A DNA stretch of 40,465 bases from Clostridia bacterium. Lineage in GTDB: Bacteria; Bacillota; Clostridia; Oscillospirales; CAG-272. The position numbers and the translations under genes were made by a program. Below are positions 24,805 to 32,705 of the stretch, one piece after another (the first letter of the stretch is position 1; each line of letters begins with the position of its first letter). The DNA is taken from positions 1-40,465 of the forward strand of contig JAKSPY010000004.1 of the NCBI GenBank assembly GCA_024404445.1, read 5' to 3'. Under the pieces are notes generated by a model. It did no database searches. It was not told the DNA's origin and saw only the letters and a list, made by a program, of their open reading frames with translations.

Positions 24805-24856
24805 ACAGCCCGCGCCGACGGCAAATATCGGGACGGGAAGACTATCGGAGGTCACA

Positions 24857-26932
24857 ATGGACAGATTGCCATATAAAAAAGCGCGCTGGATATGGGAAAA
24901 CGACGCACCGCAACCCGACGAATATGCCGAGTTTGCCGTGAGCTTCCGTGCGACGGCGGGCAAAAAGCAGACATTTCTCATCAGCGCGGATTCGGATTAC
25001 ACGCTTTATATAAACGGCGTACTTGCGGGCTTCGGTCAGTACGCCTGCTATCCCGATGATAAATACGGCGATGAGCTGGATATCACCCCGCACGTCCGTG
25101 ACGGCGACAATGACGTATTGCTGACCGTATGGTATGAGGGCGTTGACTTCATGACTTATACAAAGGGTAAGGCCGGCGTGAGATTTGAGGTATTGCAGGA
25201 CGGTGAAACGCTTGCGTATTCCGACGCTTCCACACCGTCGCGCCGCGCCCCCGGATATATTCCCCATCAAAAGCTGAAGATCACGGCACAGCTGGGGCTG
25301 ACGTTTGCCTACGATGCGCAGAATCCGGGGGATGACGTGCCGTACACCGACAGCGCGCTGACCGATCTGCCGGAGACCGTCGCAAAACGTCCGATAAAAA
25401 AGGTGCAAATGCTGGATCGTGCGTTTTCGCGCCGTGTTCTCGGCGGCACCTTCTCACTGTCGCAGAATACAGGCAGCATACCTGAGGATATGGCGGAGGC
25501 GGGACTGCGCTTTCGCCGTGCTTTCCGTGAGGAAACGCCGGGAGGGCCGTTTGCCGTTATGAATAAGGGCGGCGACGGCGTATGGTTTGTCACCGAATTA
25601 CAGAATGAGGAATCGGGATTTCTCGATTTCGATCTGACTGTGCCCGACGATTGTACCGTATGGATAGCGTACGGTGAGCATCTCACGGACGGTCGGGTGC
25701 GTACGTATAAACGCAATTTCACCTGTGAATACAGGGCAAAAGCGGGGCGCAATACATTTATCAACACGTTCAGACGGTTTGGATGCCGGTATTTGCAGTT
25801 TTTTGTCTTTTCGTCGGAGGTCAGGGTGGATTATGCCGGCATACGCCCGACAGACTACCCTCTGACAGTGCAGAACGAACGCCTGCACACGGGCGATCTT
25901 TTGCGTGATACGATAATCGATACGTGCGTCCGTACGCTGAAACTATGTATGCATGAGCATTATGAGGACTGTCCGTGGCGTGAGCAGGCGCTGTACGCGA
26001 TGGACTCACGCAATCAGGCGCTGGCAGGATATTACGCGTTCGGCGAAACGGAATTCCCGCGCGCTTCGTTCAGACTGATGTCAAGTCACCCGCGCGCCGA
26101 CGGACTTCTGAGCCTGTGCGCACCGGGCGGGACCGACGCGCCGATACCGTCGTTTTCGTGTGCTTATTTTTTGGAAATGGACGACTATATACGCTATTCC
26201 GGCGACACGACGTTGGCGGCGGAGTGTTATGATACAATGGAAAAGCTGATGGAAACATTTTTGTCCCGTCGCGACGAAACGGGTGCCGTCATGAATTTCT
26301 ACGCTGAAGAAAATTCGGAATATTGGAATTTCTATGAGTGGGCGGAAACGCTCGACGGCAGATTCGGCGAAACGGAGCCGTCGCTTGAGGCACCGCTGAA
26401 CGCTTTTGTTTCGTTGGCACTGCAAAGCTTTTCACGTGTTTGCTCTGCGCTGGGCAAGGACGAAAAGGCCGGGTATTACACACAGCAGTCAAGGGCAGTG
26501 AACGAGGCGATCGTCAGATGCTTCTATCGCGAAAAGGACGGACTTTTTGATTCCTTTGCCGACCGTGCGGCGGGCAAATACAGTGTGCTGACGAATTCCC
26601 TGTGCGTATTATGCGGGGCGTTTGACGGGCTGGATACGTCCGTGGCCGAAAGGATCATGGCATCAAACGGCGCCGCCGACACAGGGCTGTACGTCATACC
26701 GAATACCATCAGCATGAATATTTACAGATTTGACGCGATGCTGAGGATCGATCGTGAAAAATACGGACGGGCTATCCTCGATGAGATAGACCGCGTATAT
26801 CTGCAGATGTTGCGCGCCGGCGCCACGACGTTTTGGGAAACGCTCAAGGGCGAGGCGGATTTTGACACCGTGGGATCACTGTGTCACGGTTGGAGTGCGT
26901 TGCCGATCTATTATTATTGCACGTTGAGATAG
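24857..26932 (+). CDS. GH78-type alpha-L-rhamnosidase
   Basis: A 691-residue enzyme expected to release alpha-L-rhamnose. The first 200 residues hold a carbohydrate-binding-like beta-sandwich (YTLYINGVLAGFGQYACYPD), then the (alpha/alpha)6 barrel. The motif DCPWREQALYAMD places D371, E376 and D383 with the same spacing as the catalytic acids D567, E572 and D579 of Bacillus sp. GL1 RhaB, and E661 in FWETL matches E841. SLCHGWSA near the end is a further family mark. At 691 residues it is shorter than many secreted rhamnosidases and has no signal peptide. GGAGG precedes the ATG. Last gene of the operon. Confidence 0.9.
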   Translation: MDRLPYKKARWIWENDAPQPDEYAEFAVSFRATAGKKQTFLISADSDYTLYINGVLAGFGQYACYPDDKYGDELDITPHVRDGDNDVLLTVWYEGVDFMTYTKGKAGVRFEVLQDGETLAYSDASTPSRRAPGYIPHQKLKITAQLGLTFAYDAQNPGDDVPYTDSALTDLPETVAKRPIKKVQMLDRAFSRRVLGGTFSLSQNTGSIPEDMAEAGLRFRRAFREETPGGPFAVMNKGGDGVWFVTELQNEESGFLDFDLTVPDDCTVWIAYGEHLTDGRVRTYKRNFTCEYRAKAGRNTFINTFRRFGCRYLQFFVFSSEVRVDYAGIRPTDYPLTVQNERLHTGDLLRDTIIDTCVRTLKLCMHEHYEDCPWREQALYAMDSRNQALAGYYAFGETEFPRASFRLMSSHPRADGLLSLCAPGGTDAPIPSFSCAYFLEMDDYIRYSGDTTLAAECYDTMEKLMETFLSRRDETGAVMNFYAEENSEYWNFYEWAETLDGRFGETEPSLEAPLNAFVSLALQSFSRVCSALGKDEKAGYYTQQSRAVNEAIVRCFYREKDGLFDSFADRAAGKYSVLTNSLCVLCGAFDGLDTSVAERIMASNGAADTGLYVIPNTISMNIYRFDAMLRIDREKYGRAILDEIDRVYLQMLRAGATTFWETLKGEADFDTVGSLCHGWSALPIYYYCTLR

Positions 26933-26940
26933 AAAACAAC

Positions 26941-26980
26941 ACAGAGGGGAGAGACCGCAAAAGCGGGCTCTCCCCTCTGT
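26941..26980 (+). terminator. Long hairpin terminator after the rhamnosidase gene
   Basis: ACAGAGGGGAGAG (26941-26953) pairs with CTCTCCCCTCTGT (26968-26980), and CCGC with GCGG inside; one A-G mismatch separates the two stems, and the loop is AAAA. There is no T run on the plus side. On the minus strand the hairpin is followed by GTTGTTTTCT, so it may serve the convergent metallophosphoesterase better. Its right arm merges into the dispersed repeat motif TGTCATTCTGAG. Confidence 0.7.
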
Positions 26981-27057
26981 CATTCTGAGCCGAACGATGC
27001 GTTCCGCCTGCGCGGAACGTGATGTACACCTTGTTCGTGATGCTCGGCCTTGCCGAG
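26974..27057 (+). repeat. Dispersed palindromic intergenic repeat, copy 3 (diverged)
   Basis: It begins CCTCTGTCATTCTGAG like the left end of copy 2, then diverges. It holds two perfect hairpins: CGTTCCGC/GCGGAACG (27000-27007 and 27012-27019) and CTCGGC/GCCGAG (27043-27048 and 27052-27057). No coding potential. Confidence 0.55.
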
Positions 27058-27097
27058 TGATGTGTCTGCGGACGTGAGTGGAAACATCATTGAATAG

Positions 27098-28057
27098 TCA
27101 CAGTCTGATCAACCGCTGTTCGATGCTTTTGACTCCGTTTTCGTCTACGGTGATGACAGTGCCGCCGTTGAGCCGCTCGTCACCGTAGCAGGCGTTGCCC
27201 GTTTTCAGCGCGTACATCAGACGCACGCCGCGGTAATTTATGATGAAATCGTTCTTGTGATCGTGACCGCAGATGACCGACGTTTTCGCGCCCGACTCCA
27301 GAATGGCATCAAGCATTCCCTCGTCCGCGGGGTAGGACGAAATGTTCTCCCACTTCACGCCTCGGCTGTCGCGATATCCGTCGTTCCAGCTTTCCGGGTT
27401 GTCGCCCTCCTCGATCGAATATACGCGTGCCGGGTCCTTTGCGGCGGCACGGTACGCCTCGCGGTATGCGTAGATCGGTGTGTGTATGAAAATGAATTGC
27501 TCATTGGCGCCGAGAGCTTTCAGCTCGCGCGCTGTTTTTCTATACCATTCCATCTGGCACGGCAAAAGGTGTGCCCACTGCATGGTCGTGTTGCCGGCTT
27601 CGTCGGTGTATTCCATTTTATCGTGTGTGTCCATCATTATCAGCGCGAGCGGTATCCTGTCGCCGTCTGATATCGTTATGACAAAATTGCCGTTGCCCAT
27701 TTTTTCATCTCCGCTTTCGTATAAAAACATCGGAGATTTTTTATATTCATCTACCACGTACTTTATCGGATCGGCACCGCCCTGGTTGTCGTGATTGCCC
27801 CATACCGTCGTCCACGGAATGCCGAATGAGCTGATGAAATCGCGCATATTCCGATACGACACGTTTGAGCCGGAGTATGACAGATCGCCTGTCATCGTGA
27901 TGAGGTCGGGGCGTACTTCTTCTATCAGACGGCTGATAGTCCCGCGTGTGAAGAAGCCCGTCTGATTGTCCTCGTCCCAATCATGAAACGAAAGCTGTGT
28001 ATCGGTGAGGTTGAGTATCACCATATCTCTGCCGTGAGGTTTGTTGATTTTTATCAT
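27098..28057 (-). CDS. Calcineurin-like metallophosphoesterase
   Basis: A 319-residue phosphoesterase with the two-metal fold. Motifs: DTQ at 19-21 (usually DxH), GDLSYSG at 57-63, GNHD at 87-90, a histidine in FIFIHTPIYAY, and CGHDHKND near the end. The substitution of Gln for His in the first motif is seen in some family members and affects one metal site. No signal peptide is visible with the start at 28057, which has AAAGGTG upstream; the longer version from 28141 has an unrelated AT-rich N-terminus. Substrate unknown; a nucleotide or phosphate-sugar substrate is possible. Convergent with the rhamnosidase operon. Confidence 0.82.
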   Translation of the reverse strand: MIKINKPHGRDMVILNLTDTQLSFHDWDEDNQTGFFTRGTISRLIEEVRPDLITMTGDLSYSGSNVSYRNMRDFISSFGIPWTTVWGNHDNQGGADPIKYVVDEYKKSPMFLYESGDEKMGNGNFVITISDGDRIPLALIMMDTHDKMEYTDEAGNTTMQWAHLLPCQMEWYRKTARELKALGANEQFIFIHTPIYAYREAYRAAAKDPARVYSIEEGDNPESWNDGYRDSRGVKWENISSYPADEGMLDAILESGAKTSVICGHDHKNDFIINYRGVRLMYALKTGNACYGDERLNGGTVITVDENGVKSIEQRLIRL

Positions 28058-28164
28058 TTTTGCACCTTTTTCAAATATATTTCCCAAAAATATGGATTTT
28101 TTATTTTTTTGTAGTATAATATAATTTATGGTAATTTTCAATACTGAAATGAGGAGATGTGATT

Positions 28165-29355
28165 ATGATAAAGATCGACATTTTTTCGGGCTTTCTCGGT
28201 GCCGGTAAGACCACACTGATCAAAAAGCTGATAAAAGAGGCATACGCGGGCGAGAAACTCGTGCTCATCGAAAACGAATTCGGTGAGATAGGCATTGACG
28301 GCGGCTTTATGCAGGACGCCGGTATTCAGATCACGGAGATGAGCCAGGGCTGTATCTGTTGCAGTCTGGTCGGCGACTTTGAAAAGGCGCTGGAAAAGGT
28401 CATCGACGAATATTCACCCGACCGTATAGTCATTGAGCCGTCGGGCGTGGGCAAGCTGTCCGACGTCATCCGCGCCGTACAGAGCATCTCGTCGGAAAAG
28501 ATATCTCTCAACAGCTTCACGACCGTCGTAGACGCGACGAAGTGCAAGATGTATATGAAGAATTTCGGTGAGTTTTTCTGCGATCAGGTCGCACACGCCA
28601 ATTCGATCGTGCTCAGCCGCACGAACGGAATTAGCGAGGAAAAGCTGACGACCGTCATAGAAATGCTCCGCGAGAACAATACCAATGCCACGATCATCAC
28701 GACCCCGTGGGACGTGCTTGACGGCAGGCTGATACTCGACGCCATGGAGCACAAAAACACCCTCGATGAGGAATTAAAGCTGCTTGCCGACGAGAGTTGC
28801 CATCACCACGACGATGATGACGGCGACCATGAGTGCTGTCACCACCATCACCACGACGATGATGACGGCGACCACGAGTGCTGTCACCACCATCACCACG
28901 ACGATGACGATGACGGCGACCACGAGTGTTGCCACCACCATCACCACGACGATGACGACGATGACCACGAGTGCTGTCACCACCATCACCACGACGATGA
29001 TGACGGCGACCACGAGTGCTGTCACCACCATCACCACGACGAGCACGGTCATCATCACCATCATCATGGACACGATGCCGATGAGGTATTCGTCAGCTGG
29101 GGCACGGAAACCGCAAAGAAATTCACGACCGAGCAGATAGAGCAATGTCTCAAGGCGTTGGAGGATGCCGACAAATACGGTATCGTACTGCGTTCAAAGG
29201 GTATCGTTGCGGGCGAGGACGGAAAGTGGATCCACTTTGACTACGTCCCCGGCGAGAGCAATGTGCGTTACGGCTCCGCGATTGTTACGGGCAGACTGTG
29301 CGTTATCGGCTCAAAGCTCGTTGATGACGAATTGAAATCACTTTTCGGGGTATAA
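28165..29355 (+). CDS. CobW/G3E family metal-chaperone GTPase with His-Asp-Cys repeat
   Basis: A 396-residue G3E GTPase, a class that delivers zinc, cobalt or nickel to target proteins. The P-loop is GFLGAGKTT (9-17). ENEFGEIGIDGG (36-47) is a family mark, and the metal motif GCICC has C63, C65 and C66. IEPSGVG is the switch region. Residues 212 to about 306 are five tandem units of about 15 residues, each with His, Asp and a terminal Glu-Cys-Cys, followed by a mainly His segment. This domain interrupts the protein before the C-terminal CobW_C domain (ETAKKFTTEQIEQCL to the end). It probably stores or collects metal. GAGGAG (28151-28156) sets the start at 28165; a GTG at 28159 is too close. 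The linked G3E-like gene starts 3 nt after its stop. Confidence 0.9.
   Translation: MIKIDIFSGFLGAGKTTLIKKLIKEAYAGEKLVLIENEFGEIGIDGGFMQDAGIQITEMSQGCICCSLVGDFEKALEKVIDEYSPDRIVIEPSGVGKLSDVIRAVQSISSEKISLNSFTTVVDATKCKMYMKNFGEFFCDQVAHANSIVLSRTNGISEEKLTTVIEMLRENNTNATIITTPWDVLDGRLILDAMEHKNTLDEELKLLADESCHHHDDDDGDHECCHHHHHDDDDGDHECCHHHHHDDDDDGDHECCHHHHHDDDDDDHECCHHHHHDDDDGDHECCHHHHHDEHGHHHHHHGHDADEVFVSWGTETAKKFTTEQIEQCLKALEDADKYGIVLRSKGIVAGEDGKWIHFDYVPGESNVRYGSAIVTGRLCVIGSKLVDDELKSLFGV
28801..29043 (+). repeat. Tandem repeat coding His-Asp-Glu-Cys-Cys units
   Basis: Units lie at 28801-28839 (short first unit), 28840-28884, 28885-28932, 28933-28977 and 28978-29022, with a partial sixth from 29023. The unit is 45 nt; unit 3 has one extra codon. 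Units 2 and 5 are nearly identical in bases, which points to recent expansion by slippage or recombination. Confidence 0.92.
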
Positions 29356-29358
29356 GCG

Positions 29359-30300
29359 ATGGATCAGATACCCGTATATCTGTTTTTGGGATTCCTTGAA
29401 TCGGGGAAGACGAAATTCGTACAGGAAACGATGGAGGATACGCGCTTCAATGACGGCGAAAGCACTGTCATTCTGATGTGCGAGGAGGGCATCGAGGAGT
29501 ATGACGTTTCCACGATGCCAAAGGGCGACGTCAGACTGATAACGGTCGAAAACGAGTCTGAGCTCACGCCGGAATTCCTTTCCGATATCGACAAAAAATA
29601 TAAGCCGATGCGCGTGATGTGCGAATATAACGGTATGTGGCTGACAAAGACATTGTTGGACAATATGCCGGAGCGTTGGGCGCTGGCGCAGACGTTCGTG
29701 TTTGCCGACGCCACCACGTTCATAAATTACAATGCAAATATGAGAAGCCTCGTCGTCGATAAGCTTTCGCTTGCCGACCTCGTCGCGTTCAACCGCTATC
29801 GCGACGACTGCGATATGGAGATGTTTCATAAGATCGTGCGCGCCACCAGCCGCCGATGTGAGATAGTATATGAATTTGCCGACGGGAAGGTCGTACCCGA
29901 TGAGATAGAGGATCCGCTTCCGTTCGATCTTGACGCCGACGTGGTTGAGATAGACGACCGCGATTACGCCATCTGGTATCGTGACCTGTGCGACGAGATG
30001 AATAAATACGACGGCAAGACGATAAGATATAAGGTGTACGCCGTCAAAAATAAAAATCTCCCCGACGGGCTGGTGCTCGGCAGGGATATGATGACGTGTT
30101 GCGTGCAGGATATACGCTATGCCGGTATCGCGTGCAGAAATCCGCAGGGATTTGCATTTGAGGAAAAGGGCTGGTATATCGCGCAGGGAAAGATCGGTAT
30201 CAGATTCAGTAAGGCATACGGAAAAAAAGGTCCGGTCATGGAGATAACCTCGCTGGAAAAGTGCGGGCAACCCGATGAACCGGTCGCTACCTTCTATTGA
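29359..30300 (+). CDS. G3E-like P-loop protein fused to a DUF1980-like domain
   Basis: A 313-residue protein. The N-terminal half resembles CobW GTPases in size and order: P-loop GFLESGKTKF (10-19), then VILMCEEGIEEYD, and an FADATTFINYN region. The GCICC metal motif and the CobW_C domain are absent. The C-terminal about 95 residues (GKTIRYKVYAVKN, LGRDMMTCCVQD, GIACR, KGWYIAQGKIG) look like the C-terminal half of YcgQ/TIGR03943 (DUF1980), normally a separate membrane protein encoded near CobW genes. Here no YcgR-like permease is present. It lies 3 nt after the His-rich G3E gene, so the two probably work together in metal handling. Domain assignment is from memory of the family pattern. Confidence 0.65.
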   Translation: MDQIPVYLFLGFLESGKTKFVQETMEDTRFNDGESTVILMCEEGIEEYDVSTMPKGDVRLITVENESELTPEFLSDIDKKYKPMRVMCEYNGMWLTKTLLDNMPERWALAQTFVFADATTFINYNANMRSLVVDKLSLADLVAFNRYRDDCDMEMFHKIVRATSRRCEIVYEFADGKVVPDEIEDPLPFDLDADVVEIDDRDYAIWYRDLCDEMNKYDGKTIRYKVYAVKNKNLPDGLVLGRDMMTCCVQDIRYAGIACRNPQGFAFEEKGWYIAQGKIGIRFSKAYGKKGPVMEITSLEKCGQPDEPVATFY

Positions 30301-30862
30301 TATATTCGTCGCGCAAAAGCGCGTAATCGTGATATGTGACGTAATGTCCCTTGACCAGCAGGGCGTCGATATGGGTGCCCTCGCGGCGGAATCCGCAACG
30401 CTCCGCGACCCTGACGCTCGCGTCGTTGCCGTCCAGAATACGAAGCGACAGCCTGTTCAACGGCAGACAGTCGAATGCGAATTCCACGATGCGGCGGACC
30501 GCCTCGGTCGCATATCCTTTGCCCCAATATTTGTCATTCAGCACGTAGCCAACTTCGGCGCTGTCGTTATCGAGGTCGAAATGCGAAAAGCCGCACGTGC
30601 CGATCATCTTGTTTTCCTCCGTCAGAACAAGTGCCCAATCGTAATACTCACCGGCGGCGTATTGCGTCCGGAGATAGCGCAGATGACTGCGCGTGACGAA
30701 AATATCCTTGTGTGGGCTCCACAAAAGGTATTTCGGTACGGCAGTGCCGCATGAGTATTCAAACATATCCGCGGCATCCGCGACTGTCAGCGCGCGCATG
30801 GTCAGACGCTCTGTTTTCAGCGTCGGGATCTTTGTGAATATCGCAATATCGGATCTTTTCAT
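30287..30862 (-). CDS. GNAT acetyltransferase, RimJ/RimL-like
   Basis: A 191-residue N-acetyltransferase. It has the typical opening PTLKTERLTMRALTVADAADMF, the central VLTEENKMIGTCGF strand, and the acetyl-CoA site YVLNDKYWGKGYATEAV followed by NRLSLRILDGNDASVRVAERCGFRREG. Such proteins acetylate ribosomal-protein N-termini, amino groups on small molecules, or aminoglycosides; nothing here decides. The start at 30862 follows GGAGG. The 3' end overlaps the convergent G3E-DUF1980 gene by 14 nt, with no terminator between. Confidence 0.9.
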   Translation of the reverse strand: MKRSDIAIFTKIPTLKTERLTMRALTVADAADMFEYSCGTAVPKYLLWSPHKDIFVTRSHLRYLRTQYAAGEYYDWALVLTEENKMIGTCGFSHFDLDNDSAEVGYVLNDKYWGKGYATEAVRRIVEFAFDCLPLNRLSLRILDGNDASVRVAERCGFRREGTHIDALLVKGHYVTYHDYALLRDEYINRR

Positions 30863-31042
30863 AACGTCCTCCGTCTTTGCGCCCATATTACCACATATCC
30901 GCCGACATTACAAGCCGATCGCGAAAAATGACAAAAATACAGAATTCTCACGCTTTGTTTACAACAAAATGCACCTATGTTCATTCAATCTTAATATTTG
31001 CGCAGTATGATATACTTACAAACGAAAAAGGAGATGGAAACC

Positions 31043-32629
31043 GTGTTTAACCCAGAAAAAGAATTTGACAGCGAGAATAACAACGGCGAACAGCCGGAGC
31101 AGGACCGCGACATCGCAGACACCGGATCGGCGGATGCGGACGACGGTCGGCAAAAAGACGAGCCGGCAGAAAGCACTGACAGCGAACAGCCGGAGCAAGA
31201 GGCGACGTCCGCAGATGCAGACGACCGCATATACGACGTGAAGCCTGAGCCGGAGCGCCCGTATCAGTATACGCCTCCGCGTCAGGAGCAATATTCATTC
31301 TATTCCGAGCCGGTAAGACCTCAGCCGGAGGAGCCCAAAAAGAAAAAGAAAGGCACAGTGCAGATGACGCGCGGTACGCTTGCCGTCATCATAGTATGCT
31401 GTATCGTACTGTGCGTGGCATTCGGCGTCGGTGCGGCAAGGGTATATGATGCATATTACGTGCCCGACACGACGACCGGCTCAGAGACAGCGACGACCGC
31501 CGCGACCACGGCATCCACGACGGCCCCGCGCCTTGAAGAAACCACGTCCGATTATTCCGGCACCGAGATCACGGATATCAACACCGATAAGTCGGAATCC
31601 GAGTCGCTCGCAAAGTTGCGCGAAAGTTATCGCGCCGTCGTTTTGGTAGAGCTGAGCGCAAAGACCGCGCCCGATAAGGTCGTCGGCGGCGGAAGCGGCG
31701 TCGTTTACACAAAGGACGGATATATCGTCACCAATTTCCACGTTGCGGGCGGTCTGACGACAAATTCGTACGTCATCAACGTAATACTTGAGGACGAGAA
31801 ATATGAGGCGCAGTACGTGTTCGGCGATCTCGACACCGATGTCGCGGTACTGAAGATCGACAAAGACGATTGCCCGTACGCCACATTCGGCGACAGCGAT
31901 AAGGTGCAGATATTCGATACCGTCTATGCGGTGGGCAACCCGAATCTCAGCGGACTGACTGCCACGAGGGGCATCGTCAGCGCGCTGCACAGGTCCAGCT
32001 CGATCGTATCGTCTAACGTGACGATATTCATGAACGATCTCATTCAGATAGACGCGCCCATCAACGCGGGCAACTCCGGCGGCGCGCTGTTTGACGACAA
32101 CGGCTACCTCATCGGCATCGTCAATTCCAAATGCTATCAAGATAAAAACGGTAACGTCGTGGAAGGTAACGGCGCGGCAATACCGGCAAAGCTCGTCATC
32201 GATACGATCAACACCCTGCGTGAGAACAACGGTCACATACCCGGCAAGGCGCAGATAGGCGTCGTGATCTCACAGAAGACGCTGTCCTCCGGCTTTACAG
32301 GCACGACGTATTACACATACATTTCCGCTATCAATCAGTACGGCAGTGCCGCAGGCTCCGATCTTCAGGTCGGCGATATCATTTCGGCGGTCGACGGCGT
32401 TAATCTGCAGAGATACGCGGCAGACAATGGCCTTCTGAACGACTATGACGCGCTTCATTTCCTGCTGTTGCAATATAAATCCGGTGATACCGTCAAACTG
32501 ACGGTAATACGCGAGGAGGGCACACAGACCTCGCCGTTCGGTTACACCTACACATCATATTGTGAGGCGGAGGTGGAGATCACGTTTGTGGAGTTCACCA
32601 ATATTTACGAAGATTCGGAAATCGGATAA
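31043..32629 (+). CDS. Membrane-anchored HtrA/DegP-type serine protease
   Basis: A 528-residue envelope protease. An acidic cytoplasmic tail (1 to about 110) leads to one transmembrane helix (about 111-133) and a Thr-rich linker. The trypsin-like domain has the catalytic triad H233 (TNFHVAG), D266 (DTDVAVLKI) and S345 (GNSGGAL). A PDZ domain follows (about 410-505; GSAAGSDLQVGDIISAVDG). The start is a GTG at 31043: AAGGAG lies 9 nt before it, whereas the in-frame ATG at 31034 abuts that site. HtrA proteases degrade misfolded exported proteins. A terminator follows. A promoter is not clear; TATGAT (31006-31011) may be a -10 box. Confidence 0.88.
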   Translation: MFNPEKEFDSENNNGEQPEQDRDIADTGSADADDGRQKDEPAESTDSEQPEQEATSADADDRIYDVKPEPERPYQYTPPRQEQYSFYSEPVRPQPEEPKKKKKGTVQMTRGTLAVIIVCCIVLCVAFGVGAARVYDAYYVPDTTTGSETATTAATTASTTAPRLEETTSDYSGTEITDINTDKSESESLAKLRESYRAVVLVELSAKTAPDKVVGGGSGVVYTKDGYIVTNFHVAGGLTTNSYVINVILEDEKYEAQYVFGDLDTDVAVLKIDKDDCPYATFGDSDKVQIFDTVYAVGNPNLSGLTATRGIVSALHRSSSIVSSNVTIFMNDLIQIDAPINAGNSGGALFDDNGYLIGIVNSKCYQDKNGNVVEGNGAAIPAKLVIDTINTLRENNGHIPGKAQIGVVISQKTLSSGFTGTTYYTYISAINQYGSAAGSDLQVGDIISAVDGVNLQRYAADNGLLNDYDALHFLLLQYKSGDTVKLTVIREEGTQTSPFGYTYTSYCEAEVEITFVEFTNIYEDSEIG

Positions 32630-32653
32630 TCCTCAACATTTTGCTTAAAATAC

Positions 32654-32684
32654 GGGCCCTGCGTTAGCACCGCAGGGCCCTTTT
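32654..32684 (+). terminator. Bidirectional terminator between the HtrA gene and the PAS-CPBP gene
   Basis: GGGCCCTGCG (32654-32663) pairs perfectly with CGCAGGGCCC (32671-32680) around a 7-nt loop, followed by TTTTATTG. On the minus strand GTATTTTAAG follows. It separates two convergent genes. Confidence 0.9.
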
Positions 32685-32705
32685 ATTGTTGATAAATATA
32701 CCTGT

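Noticed and set aside
28085..28130. A promoter for the CobW gene with overlapping TATAAT boxes at 28115-28125, and a possible Zur box
   Set aside because: No acceptable -35 element at 16-18 nt, and no convincing inverted repeat of the Zur type. The AT-rich sequence makes chance matches likely.
28774..29145. Open frames on both other readings of the His-rich repeat, one looking like a Val/Met-rich membrane protein on the minus strand and one Thr-rich on the plus strand
   Set aside because: They are artefacts of a low-complexity tandem repeat read in the wrong frame. Neither has a ribosome-binding site, and the CobW frame explains the sequence.
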